A stretch of DNA of 64,000 bases from Rathayibacter oskolensis (GTDB lineage: Bacteria; Actinomycetota; Actinomycetes; Actinomycetales; Microbacteriaceae): NCBI RefSeq assembly GCF_900177245.1, contig NZ_FXBM01000001.1, positions 992,001-1,056,000 of the forward strand, given 5' to 3'. A program made the position numbers and the translations under genes. Under the pieces are notes generated by a model that was given only the letters and a program-made list of their open reading frames with translations, made no database searches and was not told the DNA's origin. The first letter of the stretch is position 1; every line of letters begins with the position of its first letter. Shown one piece after another: positions 45,336 to 55,532 of this stretch.

Positions 45336-46256
45336 GTGACTCCGACACTCCTCCTCGCAGAGGCGGTGCCACTCGCTTCAGCGCTCGCAGCCGAGATCGC
45401 CCGAACCGAGGGGATTCGGCTCCTGTGCATCAAGGGCCCGAGCGCCGCGATCCTCGGGCTCCGAGAGCCTCGGGTGTCCAGCGATGTCGACGTCCTGGTC
45501 GACCCCGCGCAGTGGGACGCCTTCGTCGATCAGCTTGTTCGGCGCGGATGGAAGGCCCGGGTGGAATCGGATGCGCCGAGATTCTTCCCCCGCCATTCTC
45601 AGACCTACTCGCACCCTGCCTGGCCCTGCGACATCGATGTGCATCACCAGTATCCGGGCTTCTTCGCCGCTCCTGGCGAGGCCTTCGCCGTACTGTGGCC
45701 GCGACGGACGTCCGTCGCCCTCGCAGGCGTGGACGTCGAGGTGCCGGACCGCATCGCGAGCGGTCTGATCCTCGCGGTTCACGCGCTCCGCGACCCAGAG
45801 GCCCCGCGCTCGATCTCGGAGCTCGCGCTCCTCGAGACTCGCCTGGTAAACGACTCCGGTGACATGCAAGACGTCCTGCAGCTTGCGGAACGACTCCGCG
45901 CGCGATCGACGTTGCGCCCGTTTCTCCGAAGACTGCCGGGGATCGGCCCTCTTCCCGAGGACCTGACTTCTCATGAGCTCGAGGCCTGGCTGCTCCTCAC
46001 TGCCAACGAGCGGACGACGGCCTTCCACTGGTGGGTCGCTCTGACGAAAGGGCCGTGGGCGAGGCGGCCCCGTATCCTTGTGAAAGCCTTCCGGCCTATT
46101 GTGACGGCTCTCGTCAGAGGAGAAGTGAGCTGGACCGAGACAGTGAGAAGCCTGCGGCTTCACGCCCGCGGGATCCGACGTAGCCGTGCCGCCTTCCGGC
46201 GTTCGCGCGCGCGTCGGTGGACCGAGGACGAGCAAGGCAGGAGGCGGAGCCGGTGA
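45336..46256 (+). CDS. Nucleotidyltransferase-fold protein (NTP_transf_5-like)
   Basis: A 306-residue protein. The Pol-beta-type acidic motif SSDVDVLVD and preceding KGPSAAILG fit the uncharacterised nucleotidyltransferase family (PF14907) found in polysaccharide and peptide-modification loci. A CDIDVHHQYPGF segment adds further acidic/His residues. Substrate unknown. Its stop overlaps the next GT4 gene (GTGA). The same operon ends with a PqqD-like gene, its usual companion. Confidence 0.75.
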   Translation: MTPTLLLAEAVPLASALAAEIARTEGIRLLCIKGPSAAILGLREPRVSSDVDVLVDPAQWDAFVDQLVRRGWKARVESDAPRFFPRHSQTYSHPAWPCDIDVHHQYPGFFAAPGEAFAVLWPRRTSVALAGVDVEVPDRIASGLILAVHALRDPEAPRSISELALLETRLVNDSGDMQDVLQLAERLRARSTLRPFLRRLPGIGPLPEDLTSHELEAWLLLTANERTTAFHWWVALTKGPWARRPRILVKAFRPIVTALVRGEVSWTETVRSLRLHARGIRRSRAAFRRSRARRWTEDEQGRRRSR

Positions 46257-47443
46257 GCGGAGTCGATGAGCATGCGGCGGACCGACGAGATAAGGAGGAT
46301 GACGTGCCTTCTGCGTCGTCACGATTACAAGATGACGCCCGGAGTTCCTCGGACCCGACCGTCATCCTCAGTGGGCGTAAAGCGGTGGTGCACATCGCCG
46401 AGAGCTTTGCTGGAGGAGTCTCTGTCGCGATCCAGGACTACATGAGGAACACGCCGGAGAGATCGCATCACCTCATCTTCGCGCAGCGCTCGGATGCCCC
46501 GATTTCGGGGTCCGAGCTTCAAGACTTCGCAACGGTGACGCCGCTGCCGCTCGGCTTCCTCGCACGAATCAGAACGATCCGGCGCGTGGTGTCCTCCCTG
46601 CCGGACGTCATCGTCCACGCACACTCCAGCTTCGGCGGGGCGTACACCAGGTTGGCGCTGCGGGCGAAATCGTCATGCCCGATCGTCTACACACCGCACT
46701 GCTACGCCTTCGAGCGCAGGGACATCTCCACGCTGTGGAGAGTCGCGTACCGCGCCGTGGAGTTCGCGCTCTCCTTCAACACCTCCGCTTATGCTGCCTG
46801 CTCGAGACGCGAGGAGACGCTCTCGAAGTGGCCGCTCGGACGGCGGAAAGCTGTCTTCGTTCCGAATGTGCCACCCCGCCACCTCGTGCCCCGCAGCGCC
46901 TTCGCCCCGGAGGACAGTGAGCGGTCACTCCGAGTCGTCGGGGCCGGCCGATTCGGCGCGCAGAAGGCGCCGGAGTTCTTCGCTGCCGCAGTGGCCGATC
47001 TTCGGGCCGCAGGACACGATCTAGATGCGCTGTGGATCGGCGGAGGGAGAGACGACAGGATCCAGGGTCTGCTCGATCAGGCCGGAGTCCGCGTCACGGG
47101 ATGGTTGCCGAGAGAATCAGCGCTAGAGATCCTCGTCACCGCCGACCTCTATCTGCACGTAGCCCGCTGGGAGGGCTTCCCCGTCGCTGTTCTGGAGTCC
47201 GTAGCGCTCGGCGTCCCGACCATTGTGCGAGCGATTCCGGCGTTCGACGACGTAGCCCTTCCTGTCAAAGTCGACGACCCGACAGACCTCCGCCTGAGAT
47301 GGTCGGAACTGATCGACCCCGCCGTGAGGAACCGTCTGGTCCAGGAGTCGAGACAAGTGCTCGCCGACTATTCGGACTCAGGCCAGGCGCGCGCATTGCG
47401 TCGGATATACGACGGCGTCCCGGCTTCCAAGAAAGGGCAATGA
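46253..47443 (+). CDS. Family 4 glycosyltransferase
   Basis: A 396-residue GT-B enzyme. The N-terminal domain contains HIAESFAGGVSVAIQDYM and the HAHSSFGG motif. The C-terminal nucleotide-sugar domain has VGAGRFGAQKAPEFF, the WIGGG loop and E-x7-E in ARWEGFPVAVLESVALG. The first 40 residues are charged and poorly conserved, so the true start may lie later than GTG 46253. Coupled to the previous gene by GTGA. Confidence 0.87.
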   Translation: MSGVDEHAADRRDKEDDVPSASSRLQDDARSSSDPTVILSGRKAVVHIAESFAGGVSVAIQDYMRNTPERSHHLIFAQRSDAPISGSELQDFATVTPLPLGFLARIRTIRRVVSSLPDVIVHAHSSFGGAYTRLALRAKSSCPIVYTPHCYAFERRDISTLWRVAYRAVEFALSFNTSAYAACSRREETLSKWPLGRRKAVFVPNVPPRHLVPRSAFAPEDSERSLRVVGAGRFGAQKAPEFFAAAVADLRAAGHDLDALWIGGGRDDRIQGLLDQAGVRVTGWLPRESALEILVTADLYLHVARWEGFPVAVLESVALGVPTIVRAIPAFDDVALPVKVDDPTDLRLRWSELIDPAVRNRLVQESRQVLADYSDSGQARALRRIYDGVPASKKGQ

Positions 47444-47444
47444 G

Positions 47445-48503
47445 ATGACTCGAGTTCTCGTTTCAGCACGCGTTATCGACAAGCAGGTCGGCGGCAACAC
47501 CCGGTATGCAAGGACGCTCTACGACGGCCTGTCCGAGTTCGGAGTCGACCACATCCTCGGCCGCCCTCCGCGCATCCCTCGAATTCCACGGAGCGCCGTC
47601 TACGCGGCGTACGAGGGGGTTTTCCTGCCGCTCCGGCCGCCGAAGGACGTGGATGTGGTGCACTTCCCCGCAGACACGGGCGCGCTGCTCTCCGCGAGCG
47701 TCCCTCTGGTCGGCACGATTCACGGGCTCGCGACTCTCCACGTTCCCCATGTGCGGACAGCTTCTGCCGATCGAATCTGGCGATATCGAGTCATGCGTCT
47801 GGCCAAGGTGGCGACGAGGATCATCACGATCTCCGACTCATCGGCGCGGGACATAGCCTCGGTCGCGCCCGAGGCGGCGGGGAAGATCGTGAAGATCCTG
47901 CACGGGATCGACCACGGGAAATTCCGGCCCGAGGAAGGATCAGCCGATGCGGCGGAACTCGAGAGCCTCCAGATCGACGGTCCCTACTTCCTCTATCTCG
48001 GGAACCTCGATCCTCGGAAGAATCTGGTCGAGTTGTGCCGCGCCGCGCAGATCGTGCATCAGAAGACAGGTATCCCGCTTCTGATCTCCGGTGCACCGGC
48101 ATGGGACAGCGACGCGATCATGCAGACCATCACGACCACACCGGGTGTCCGATACCTGGGTCGTGTGTCGGACGAGGCGATGCTGCCCCTCCTCCGCGCT
48201 GCGACTGCGTTCTGTTTCCCTTCGACGTACGAGGGCTTCGGCTTCCCCGTGGTCGAAGCGCAGGCGTGCGGGACTCCCGTCGTCTGCAGTGACCGCGGTT
48301 CTCTCGCTGAGATCGCCGGTGACTCCGCGCTGATCGTAAAGGAGCTCGACGGCCCATCGATTGCGCGCGAGATGCTCCGGGTTCTCGACGAGCCGAGTCT
48401 CGCCGGCGAGCTGCGAAGGAGGGGGATCGCGAATGCCGCCCGCTTCCAGTGGCATGAATCGATCTCCGCCCACGCCGAGGTGTTCAAGGAGGCTAGCCGG
48501 TGA
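47445..48503 (+). CDS. Family 4 glycosyltransferase
   Basis: A 352-residue GT-B enzyme resembling mannosyl/rhamnosyl transferases. It has an N-terminal ARVIDKQVGGNTRYARTLY loop, HFPADTG, ITISDSSARDI, LYLGNLDPRKNLVELC and E-x7-E in FPSTYEGFGFPVVEAQACGTPV. ATG one base after the previous stop, with GAAAGGG as ribosome site. Coupled to the pyruvyltransferase by GTGA. Confidence 0.92.
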   Translation: MTRVLVSARVIDKQVGGNTRYARTLYDGLSEFGVDHILGRPPRIPRIPRSAVYAAYEGVFLPLRPPKDVDVVHFPADTGALLSASVPLVGTIHGLATLHVPHVRTASADRIWRYRVMRLAKVATRIITISDSSARDIASVAPEAAGKIVKILHGIDHGKFRPEEGSADAAELESLQIDGPYFLYLGNLDPRKNLVELCRAAQIVHQKTGIPLLISGAPAWDSDAIMQTITTTPGVRYLGRVSDEAMLPLLRAATAFCFPSTYEGFGFPVVEAQACGTPVVCSDRGSLAEIAGDSALIVKELDGPSIAREMLRVLDEPSLAGELRRRGIANAARFQWHESISAHAEVFKEASR

Positions 48504-49618
48504 GGATCACGCTCGTGCACGCTTATAGTTCGACGAATTCGGGCGACGGCCTGCTGGTCGAGGAAGCTGCAGGACTCGTCCGGGACGCCTTCCCGACTGC
48601 GGTCATCACGCTTGTCGCGACGGATCCGCAGAGCTTCGACGGCAATCGCTTCGCCGCTGTGCTGCATCCCGCCACGGGTGGATCATCCGGCGTCAGCCGC
48701 GTCGAAGCTCTGCTTCGAGGTGCAGCTCTGGTTGCCACCGGACGCCGCGCCGCACCGCTGGAGGCCATCATCGCCGGGTCGGACCTCGTGGTAGCAGTCG
48801 GCGGAGGCTACCTGCGAGGGAAGTCCCCGGTTGAAGCGGCGAAGATGATCTTTGCCCATTATCTCCAGATGCCGAGGGCGAAGGACCGCACTCCCTTCAT
48901 CTACCTGCCACAGAGCATCGGACCACTTCGATTCGGTTCCAAGCGTCTGGTAGCGGCACGGCTGCGGAACGCCACTCTGGTGGTCGGCCGTGACGATCGC
49001 ACTGTGGCTGAACTCGCCTCGGACAACGTCATCCGCAGGCCGGACATGGCTCTCCTCGGCCTCCCGTCGGAATGGGACGCGTCGGGAGTCGTCGCCCCCT
49101 CGAACGGCACGCCCATCGGTCTGGTCGCTCGCGAGCTCTCCTCGACGCCGGCTCGCATTCGCCGGTACCGATCCCGTATCGGGCAACTGGCCGTCTCTCC
49201 GGGGTTCGAGTTGCTTGCCCAAGCCACGGCGCGGGGGAACGACGACCCGTCCTTCTATCGCACTCTCGGTTTCGACGCACCTGTTCGCACGTTGCGGGCA
49301 GCCGTGGCGAGAGAATCGGAGAGCCGGCCTCAGGTCGTGGTGTCCGTTCGCCTGCACGGTTCGATCCAGACCATTCGCAGCGGGGTGCCGAGCATTCATC
49401 TCAGCTACGAGCGGAAGGGATTCGGGGCATACGACGATCTTGGGATCAGCAAGTACGTGCACAACGTGTTCGACTTCGAGCCGGACCTGATTCTCTCGCA
49501 GGTCGCAGAACTGACCGAGGATCCCTCCGAGTATTGGTCCTCGGTGGGGAAGGCCGTCGGCTCACTAGCAGAAGCCAGAGCGGACCTCGTCGAACGTCTC
49601 CGGAGGGCGGTCGGGTGA
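48500..49618 (+). CDS. Polysaccharide pyruvyltransferase family protein
   Basis: A 372-residue member of the PS_pyruv_trans family, which adds pyruvate ketals from PEP to sugars. The N-terminal Gly/Asp motif SSTNSGDGLLVEEA, VVAVGGGYLRGKS, YLPQSIGPLRF and the late VSVRLHGSIQTIRSGVPSIHLSYERKG (conserved His-Gly and Glu-Arg-Lys) are the family marks. GTG coupled to the GT4 gene. A second family member is encoded at 51848-52957. Confidence 0.87.
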   Translation: MRITLVHAYSSTNSGDGLLVEEAAGLVRDAFPTAVITLVATDPQSFDGNRFAAVLHPATGGSSGVSRVEALLRGAALVATGRRAAPLEAIIAGSDLVVAVGGGYLRGKSPVEAAKMIFAHYLQMPRAKDRTPFIYLPQSIGPLRFGSKRLVAARLRNATLVVGRDDRTVAELASDNVIRRPDMALLGLPSEWDASGVVAPSNGTPIGLVARELSSTPARIRRYRSRIGQLAVSPGFELLAQATARGNDDPSFYRTLGFDAPVRTLRAAVARESESRPQVVVSVRLHGSIQTIRSGVPSIHLSYERKGFGAYDDLGISKYVHNVFDFEPDLILSQVAELTEDPSEYWSSVGKAVGSLAEARADLVERLRRAVG

Positions 49619-49899
49619 CCGCCTGGCGGCGACGCCGGGTGGCGAGCGTCGAATCGCAGGACCGAGTCGTCTTTCTCGACGTGGCCTCTCCCTCGGCGGT
49701 CCCGATGCTCCTGACCGGAACAGCACTCGAGGTCTGGGACCAGCTGGCATCGGGGTCCGAGGTCGAGGAGGCCGCCATCGTCGGCGCGCTGGCCGATCGC
49801 TTCGGCGTCGACGAGGAGGACATGGCTGTTGATGTGGCCGTCTTCCTCCGGCTACTCGCGACGTCGGGGGCGGTCGAGGCGGTCGTCCGAGCGCGCTGA
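49615..49899 (+). CDS. PqqD-family small protein
   Basis: A 94-residue protein. LTGTALEVWDQLASGSEVEEAAIVGALADRFGVDEEDMAVDVAVFLRLLATSGAVE follows the PqqD pattern (LTGxxxxVWxxL, Dx2xFLxxLxxxG). PqqD-type proteins bind peptide substrates as RiPP recognition elements, but many sit in polysaccharide loci with no known peptide. GTG coupled to the pyruvyltransferase by GTGA; last gene of the operon. Confidence 0.8.
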   Translation: MTAWRRRRVASVESQDRVVFLDVASPSAVPMLLTGTALEVWDQLASGSEVEEAAIVGALADRFGVDEEDMAVDVAVFLRLLATSGAVEAVVRAR

Positions 49900-49911
49900 C
49901 CCTGCGCGCTC
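49889..49911 (+). terminator. Hairpin at the end of the plus-strand glycan operon
   Basis: GAGCGCGC (49889-49896) pairs with GCGCGCTC (49904-49911); the stop codon is in the loop. It lies between convergent operons. Confidence 0.45.
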
Positions 49912-49944
49912 ACTGATCCGTCGGAGCAGCTCCAGGCGTCGGCC

Positions 49945-50613
49945 CTAGCGTCCGGAATGCAGATTCGGAGCGTCGAACCTCTTCGCGATCTCCTTGAGAA
50001 GGGCGTCGGCTTCCGCGGGGTCGAGATCCCATGGTCGCTCCTTCAGGAGGGCCTGACGCACGGGCTCTTCGAGACGCATCTTGATGAGCTTCGCAGGGCT
50101 GCCGCCGACGACGGCGAAGTCCGGCACGTCCTTCGTGACGACAGCGCCCGCGCTGACGACGGCGCCGACACCGATGCGCCGGCAGCCGGGCACGATGATG
50201 ACGTTCGCGCCGAGCCAGGCCTCATCCGCGATCTCGCAGGGAGTCCGCTCGACGTCGGCACCGGCGTCTACGTAAGAGAGCCGCGGGTTGTACCAGATCG
50301 GGTGGAGGCTGAGGTGGTCCATCGGATGAGATGCTCCGAATCGCCGGACGTTCGGTCCGATCGAGACGTACCGGCCGATCGTCGTGTGCCGATCTGCTGA
50401 TCCAGGAGTGAGAAGGGATCCGTAGCTGTATGCGCCGACGTCTACGCCGTAGGCCGACCTCAGCACCTCCCGCAGACTGTTCGAGTACATTGCGCCGTTC
50501 TCCCGAGAGGTGATGACCCGTAGTGCCGCCGACTTCTTTGGGAGGACGGCGTAGTGCCTCGCGAGCCATGCGGCCAACGGATCGGTCGTCATCGTGAAGC
50601 CCGCTTCCGACAT
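49945..50613 (-). CDS. CatB/Vat-type hexapeptide acetyltransferase
   Basis: A 222-residue acyltransferase. It has hexapeptide turns (GAYSYGSLLTPGSADRHTTIGRYVSIGPNVRRFG), the catalytic His in GASHPMDHLSLHP, IADEAWLGANVIIVPGCRRIGVGAVVSAGAVVTKDVPDFAVVGGSPAKLIKMR, and the long C-terminal helix of the xenobiotic/sugar acetyltransferases. ATG 50613 is favoured by GAAAGGG at 6 nt; ATG 50640 is the alternative and overlaps the upstream gene's stop as ATGA. Last gene of the minus-strand operon. Confidence 0.88.
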   Translation of the reverse strand: MSEAGFTMTTDPLAAWLARHYAVLPKKSAALRVITSRENGAMYSNSLREVLRSAYGVDVGAYSYGSLLTPGSADRHTTIGRYVSIGPNVRRFGASHPMDHLSLHPIWYNPRLSYVDAGADVERTPCEIADEAWLGANVIIVPGCRRIGVGAVVSAGAVVTKDVPDFAVVGGSPAKLIKMRLEEPVRQALLKERPWDLDPAEADALLKEIAKRFDAPNLHSGR

Positions 50614-50636
50614 GTGCTGCCCTTTCGTAGATGAGG

Positions 50637-51851
50637 TCATCGGGACCGCCACGAGCGGGCGAGCGTTCCGAGGAAGGTCTTCGCTGCGAGCCGGGGATGT
50701 CTGGCGGACCTGAGGACGAGACTGTAGCCCTCGAACCGGGGGATGCGCTTGCCGGCGAGGAGACGAGCGGCCAGGCGCACCGCAAGGGTGCGACGGCGGT
50801 TCACTTGAAGCGGCTGGATACGAGCGACCTCGTCGAGGTCGACCGGCTCCAGAACGATGAGTCCGGCTGCCGCTGCAGCGAGCAGCAGTGCGTGACCCCG
50901 ATCCGTTCGAGCAATGGCCACGGACATCCCCTGGGCGTCGTCGAAGAGGGGGTACCCCTTCTCATCGGCCTTCCAGAAGTCACCGACCGAGACGTCCGAA
51001 TCCTCCCCGGTGCCGTCCGGACAGATCTTGCACCGCCACTGGAGGTCCCGACCCAGGTGCTTCCCCCAGGAATCGTCGTAGGTGACACTGCCCGAGGCGG
51101 AGGGGCTCTCGGCGACGAAGTGCCCGGGCCACCCGTTCCCGCGGTACCGCAGCGATGTCACGTCATCCGGCACCACCCCGAGCTTCTCGATGAGGCGATC
51201 GGTGGCGCGCTGGCTGGGAGTCCCCGCGCAGAAGAAGGAGAGGAGGATCGGCAGGTCCGCCTCGGATTTCCCGCTCTCGAGATGCAGGCGGCGTGCGGCC
51301 GTAGCCTCGCAGGGCTTGCCTACGAGGGCAGCTCTGTCTGAGGAGTCGAGGTAGCCCGAGAGGGCGGATACCGGAGCGTATCGTGAGCCACTCGATGCGA
51401 GCGCCTCCTCACGGGTGGTGATCCGGACCGGAACGGTGCGGCGGGGCGTCTCGATATCCGAGCGGGCACCGATGACGGTCGACGCTATGCCCGCCGTTAC
51501 GATGTGCTGCGTCAATGCCGTCAGGACGCCGGCGCTGCTTCCAGCGTCTCGCACCGCGGGGTCCGCTGCGAACGCGCGCCATGCGGAGACATGCAGACCG
51601 AAGGTCTCGTGGTCCTTCCGGTCTCCTCGCTCCTGACGGCGCATTCGACTGCCGGGACAGACCTGTTCGAAGAGGGAGGTGTGACGGCGCTCCTCCTCAC
51701 GGGAGATGCTGTCCGGATCGATCGTCGGACGCATCCATCCGTCGTCGGAGTAGACCATAGACACGCGGTCCGAGAGAAGTGCGCACGCCCCGCAGCCGGA
51801 GCAGTTCCCGTTCTCGACGACGCGAGCGATCGAGTTCCCCAAGGTCCTCAT
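50637..51851 (-). CDS. FrhB-type iron-sulfur protein (coenzyme F420 hydrogenase beta-like)
   Basis: A 404-residue protein. The N-terminal C17-SGC20-GAC23 cluster motif and a following CPG are joined by the FrhB_FdhB N- and C-domains (SSAGVLTALTQHIVTAGIA, LVGKPCEATAARRL, LLSFFCAGTPSQRAT) and WRCKICPDGTGEDSDVSVGD. Such proteins recur next to pyruvyltransferases in surface-glycan loci; their redox role there is not settled. The ATG overlaps the stop of the neighbouring pyruvyltransferase (ATGA). Confidence 0.87.
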   Translation of the reverse strand: MRTLGNSIARVVENGNCSGCGACALLSDRVSMVYSDDGWMRPTIDPDSISREEERRHTSLFEQVCPGSRMRRQERGDRKDHETFGLHVSAWRAFAADPAVRDAGSSAGVLTALTQHIVTAGIASTVIGARSDIETPRRTVPVRITTREEALASSGSRYAPVSALSGYLDSSDRAALVGKPCEATAARRLHLESGKSEADLPILLSFFCAGTPSQRATDRLIEKLGVVPDDVTSLRYRGNGWPGHFVAESPSASGSVTYDDSWGKHLGRDLQWRCKICPDGTGEDSDVSVGDFWKADEKGYPLFDDAQGMSVAIARTDRGHALLLAAAAAGLIVLEPVDLDEVARIQPLQVNRRRTLAVRLAARLLAGKRIPRFEGYSLVLRSARHPRLAAKTFLGTLARSWRSR

Positions 51852-52957
51852 CGTGTCGAGACCCCCTCGACGGAGAGGGTCCGCAGCATAGCCACCACCT
51901 CGTCGAGTCGCTCGGTCGCACGAGCGCGCACCCCCGAGGCCTCCTCTGCCAAACCGTCCAGATCACCGTTCTGATCGAGGATCGCGAGCGTGCTGCCCAC
52001 CGGGTCGTCGTCGGTCCTCGGATCGACCACGTGGTACCAGCCGATGTCGTCGAGGAGCGGTGCGAACTTCCGGGAATAGGCCCACGGAATCGCCGGGGTG
52101 CCCGTGGAGAGCGAGTTGAGGCATGCGTGCATCCGCGCCCCGATGAGGAGACGCGCGGACGCGGTGATCCGACGCGCCTCGGCAAGGCTGCTCGGCTCGA
52201 TCACTTCGATGCTGGTGCCGAATTCGGCGGCAAGATCCCGCGCGACCGGTACGTCGTTGTCGCTGTTGCCACTGTCCAGCACGTGAGGCATGACCGACAC
52301 GTCGTGACCGCGCAACAGCATCTCGCGGATCAGGGCTCGTGTGTTGTCACGATAGCCGACGTGGTCGAGGTGCTTGTTCGGGTTCCAGAGAAGACCGGAG
52401 GCGTTGATCACCACGCTTCGGGTCTTTGACACCTCCGGTACCGGCAGAGCGAAGACGACATCCGTCGCCGAGAGGTCGACGGGGCGTCCCAGTCCTGCCG
52501 CCTCCGCTTGGCTGGCCCGGTCCCGCGCGAGCACGAGTGACATGCCCTTGAGTGATCGCGCCGCGAGAGCACGCGAGATCCGTCCTGTGAACGGTCCGAT
52601 CGTCTGCGGTCCGAGAAGGGTGGGGACACCCAACTTCTGGCTCGTACGCTGCGAGTACAGAATGAGGGCGAGCCGCTTCATTCCGTAGATGTCCGTGAAG
52701 CTGTCACCACCGCAGACGTCGATTACGACGTCGTACTTGCGGAGGGTGGATCGGATCGGACCGTTCCTGCTAAGGACATCGCGCATCACGGCGGATTTGT
52801 TGAACGAAACCCCGGTGTCGCCACCGTCGTAGTTCTGGAGGTGCACGATGCAGTCCTCGCCCCACGCCGCCCGCACCAGTGCGGTCGTTCCTTCAGCGAG
52901 GACGCGGACACCCAGGTTGGGCGACTGGTTATCTGCACGGAGGAGAAGGACTTTCAC
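51848..52957 (-). CDS. Polysaccharide pyruvyltransferase family protein
   Basis: A 369-residue second PS_pyruv_trans protein. It has LLLRADNQSPNLGVRVLAEG, VVIDVCGGDSFTDIYG, LLGPQTIGPFTG, LVLARDRAS, and near the end LLIGARMHACLNSLSTGTPAIPWAYSRKF with the conserved R-x-H and SRKF. Divergent from the first copy, so probably a different acceptor sugar. GTG 52957 lies 8 nt after the YdcF-like stop. Co-encoded with FrhB. Confidence 0.86.
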   Translation of the reverse strand: MKVLLLRADNQSPNLGVRVLAEGTTALVRAAWGEDCIVHLQNYDGGDTGVSFNKSAVMRDVLSRNGPIRSTLRKYDVVIDVCGGDSFTDIYGMKRLALILYSQRTSQKLGVPTLLGPQTIGPFTGRISRALAARSLKGMSLVLARDRASQAEAAGLGRPVDLSATDVVFALPVPEVSKTRSVVINASGLLWNPNKHLDHVGYRDNTRALIREMLLRGHDVSVMPHVLDSGNSDNDVPVARDLAAEFGTSIEVIEPSSLAEARRITASARLLIGARMHACLNSLSTGTPAIPWAYSRKFAPLLDDIGWYHVVDPRTDDDPVGSTLAILDQNGDLDGLAEEASGVRARATERLDEVVAMLRTLSVEGVSTR

Positions 52958-52965
52958 GGCGCGAC

Positions 52966-54153
52966 CTAACTTGACAAAGTGGGTTGAAAGAAGGAGCTGA
53001 CGTTTCGATGATCGGGAACAGTAGGAGGCCGGTGCTGGCGTTCCGATGCACGGTGCACGGGCGATGCGGACTTCTGCGTCCCGCTGGGCGGCTTTTGGCC
53101 CGGCGCGCATGGGGGCACCGCCAGCATCTTCAGAAACGCTCCGCCCTGGTAGAGGTAGGCGTACACCCATTCGGCGGCACTGAGGCCGGTCGGGACCGGA
53201 AGCATAGAGATTCGCTGCTCGGTGCAGGAATCGAAAACGACCTTGGCACGACTGATGTGCGGCGTACTGGTGATGACGACGAGACTCCTCCAGCCCTTCT
53301 CGCTCGCCAGGAGCCTGATGCCGTCTGCTTCTCCGCGAGTCGTGAAGGGGACTGCGTGGATGCAGACGATACCGGAGCCGGGGGGCCGGCACTCGATCGG
53401 ACGCGCGTCCTCGTCGCCCACAGTCGAGATCACGATCCCTGAGACCGTGCCGTCCGTCACGAGGCTGTGCGCGAGTGCAACTCTTTCCGGCGTCGCAGGT
53501 CCTAGAACGACTGCGACATCGGAGCGCTCGAGAGGGTCGACCGAAGGAAAAACGAGTACCGGGAGCCCCGCGACGGCCACGAGACCACAGGTCACGGCGA
53601 CGGCGATCTGTGCCCCGAGCAGCCGTCGAGGGGCGGTTCCTGGATCGCGCCTCGTCGACTCGGGCGACTCCTGCGCTGAAGCGGAGGTGCGCTTCCTGCC
53701 TCTCGATCGGAGTAACGCGAAGCCGAGGCCGTATCCCACCACGGCACCGATCGCTGCCGGAAGCGAGCCCTCGAAGGAGTTCTGACCGCCGGAAGACGAG
53801 GCGACAGACGCGCGGAGGATCGACAGGAGGACGAGTGCCGCGACCAGGCTGCGTATCCTCCACCGTCGACGAGTGGTGGTGGCGACGGCTCTGGCGCAAC
53901 CGAAAGCGACCGCGGCGCATCCGGTGACGAACCCGAGGATCAACGCCGTCGGGACCGCGTGAACCGGTAGACCTGCCGTCGATGCGAGCGTCTTGAGAGC
54001 GGCCGGCATGGTGAGGCCGAGAGGATTCACGGCGATGATCGCCACCACGAGGACACTCCAGTGGACGATCAGTGGGGCCGTCGCGGACGACGTCCATCGG
54101 TGCCTAGTGAGCATCCTCGATGCACTGCTCCTTCGGGCGGTTCCTTCCGGCAT
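52966..54153 (-). CDS. YdcF/DUF218 (ElyC-SanA-like) membrane protein
   Basis: A 395-residue protein. Four or five N-terminal membrane helices (within about 20-220) are followed by a DUF218-like domain (SDVAVVLGPATPERVALAHSLVTDG, FTTRGEADGIRLLASEKGWRSLVVITSTPHISRA). The C-terminal tail is basic and Pro/Ser-rich. DUF218 proteins ElyC/SanA affect peptidoglycan and undecaprenyl-carrier use in E. coli; a similar lipid-carrier role here is inferred. ATG 54153 is used, 8 nt after the rmlB stop; the frame is open further but overlaps rmlB. Confidence 0.72.
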   Translation of the reverse strand: MPEGTARRSSASRMLTRHRWTSSATAPLIVHWSVLVVAIIAVNPLGLTMPAALKTLASTAGLPVHAVPTALILGFVTGCAAVAFGCARAVATTTRRRWRIRSLVAALVLLSILRASVASSSGGQNSFEGSLPAAIGAVVGYGLGFALLRSRGRKRTSASAQESPESTRRDPGTAPRRLLGAQIAVAVTCGLVAVAGLPVLVFPSVDPLERSDVAVVLGPATPERVALAHSLVTDGTVSGIVISTVGDEDARPIECRPPGSGIVCIHAVPFTTRGEADGIRLLASEKGWRSLVVITSTPHISRAKVVFDSCTEQRISMLPVPTGLSAAEWVYAYLYQGGAFLKMLAVPPCAPGQKPPSGTQKSASPVHRASERQHRPPTVPDHRNVSSFFQPTLSS

Positions 54154-54161
54154 GTCGTCGG

Positions 54162-55509
<1,348 letters not shown>

Positions 55510-55532
<23 letters not shown>

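Noticed and set aside
43787-45433. 548-codon minus-strand frame opposite the flippase gene
   Set aside because: Shadow of a gene with clear membrane topology and coupled starts on the plus strand.
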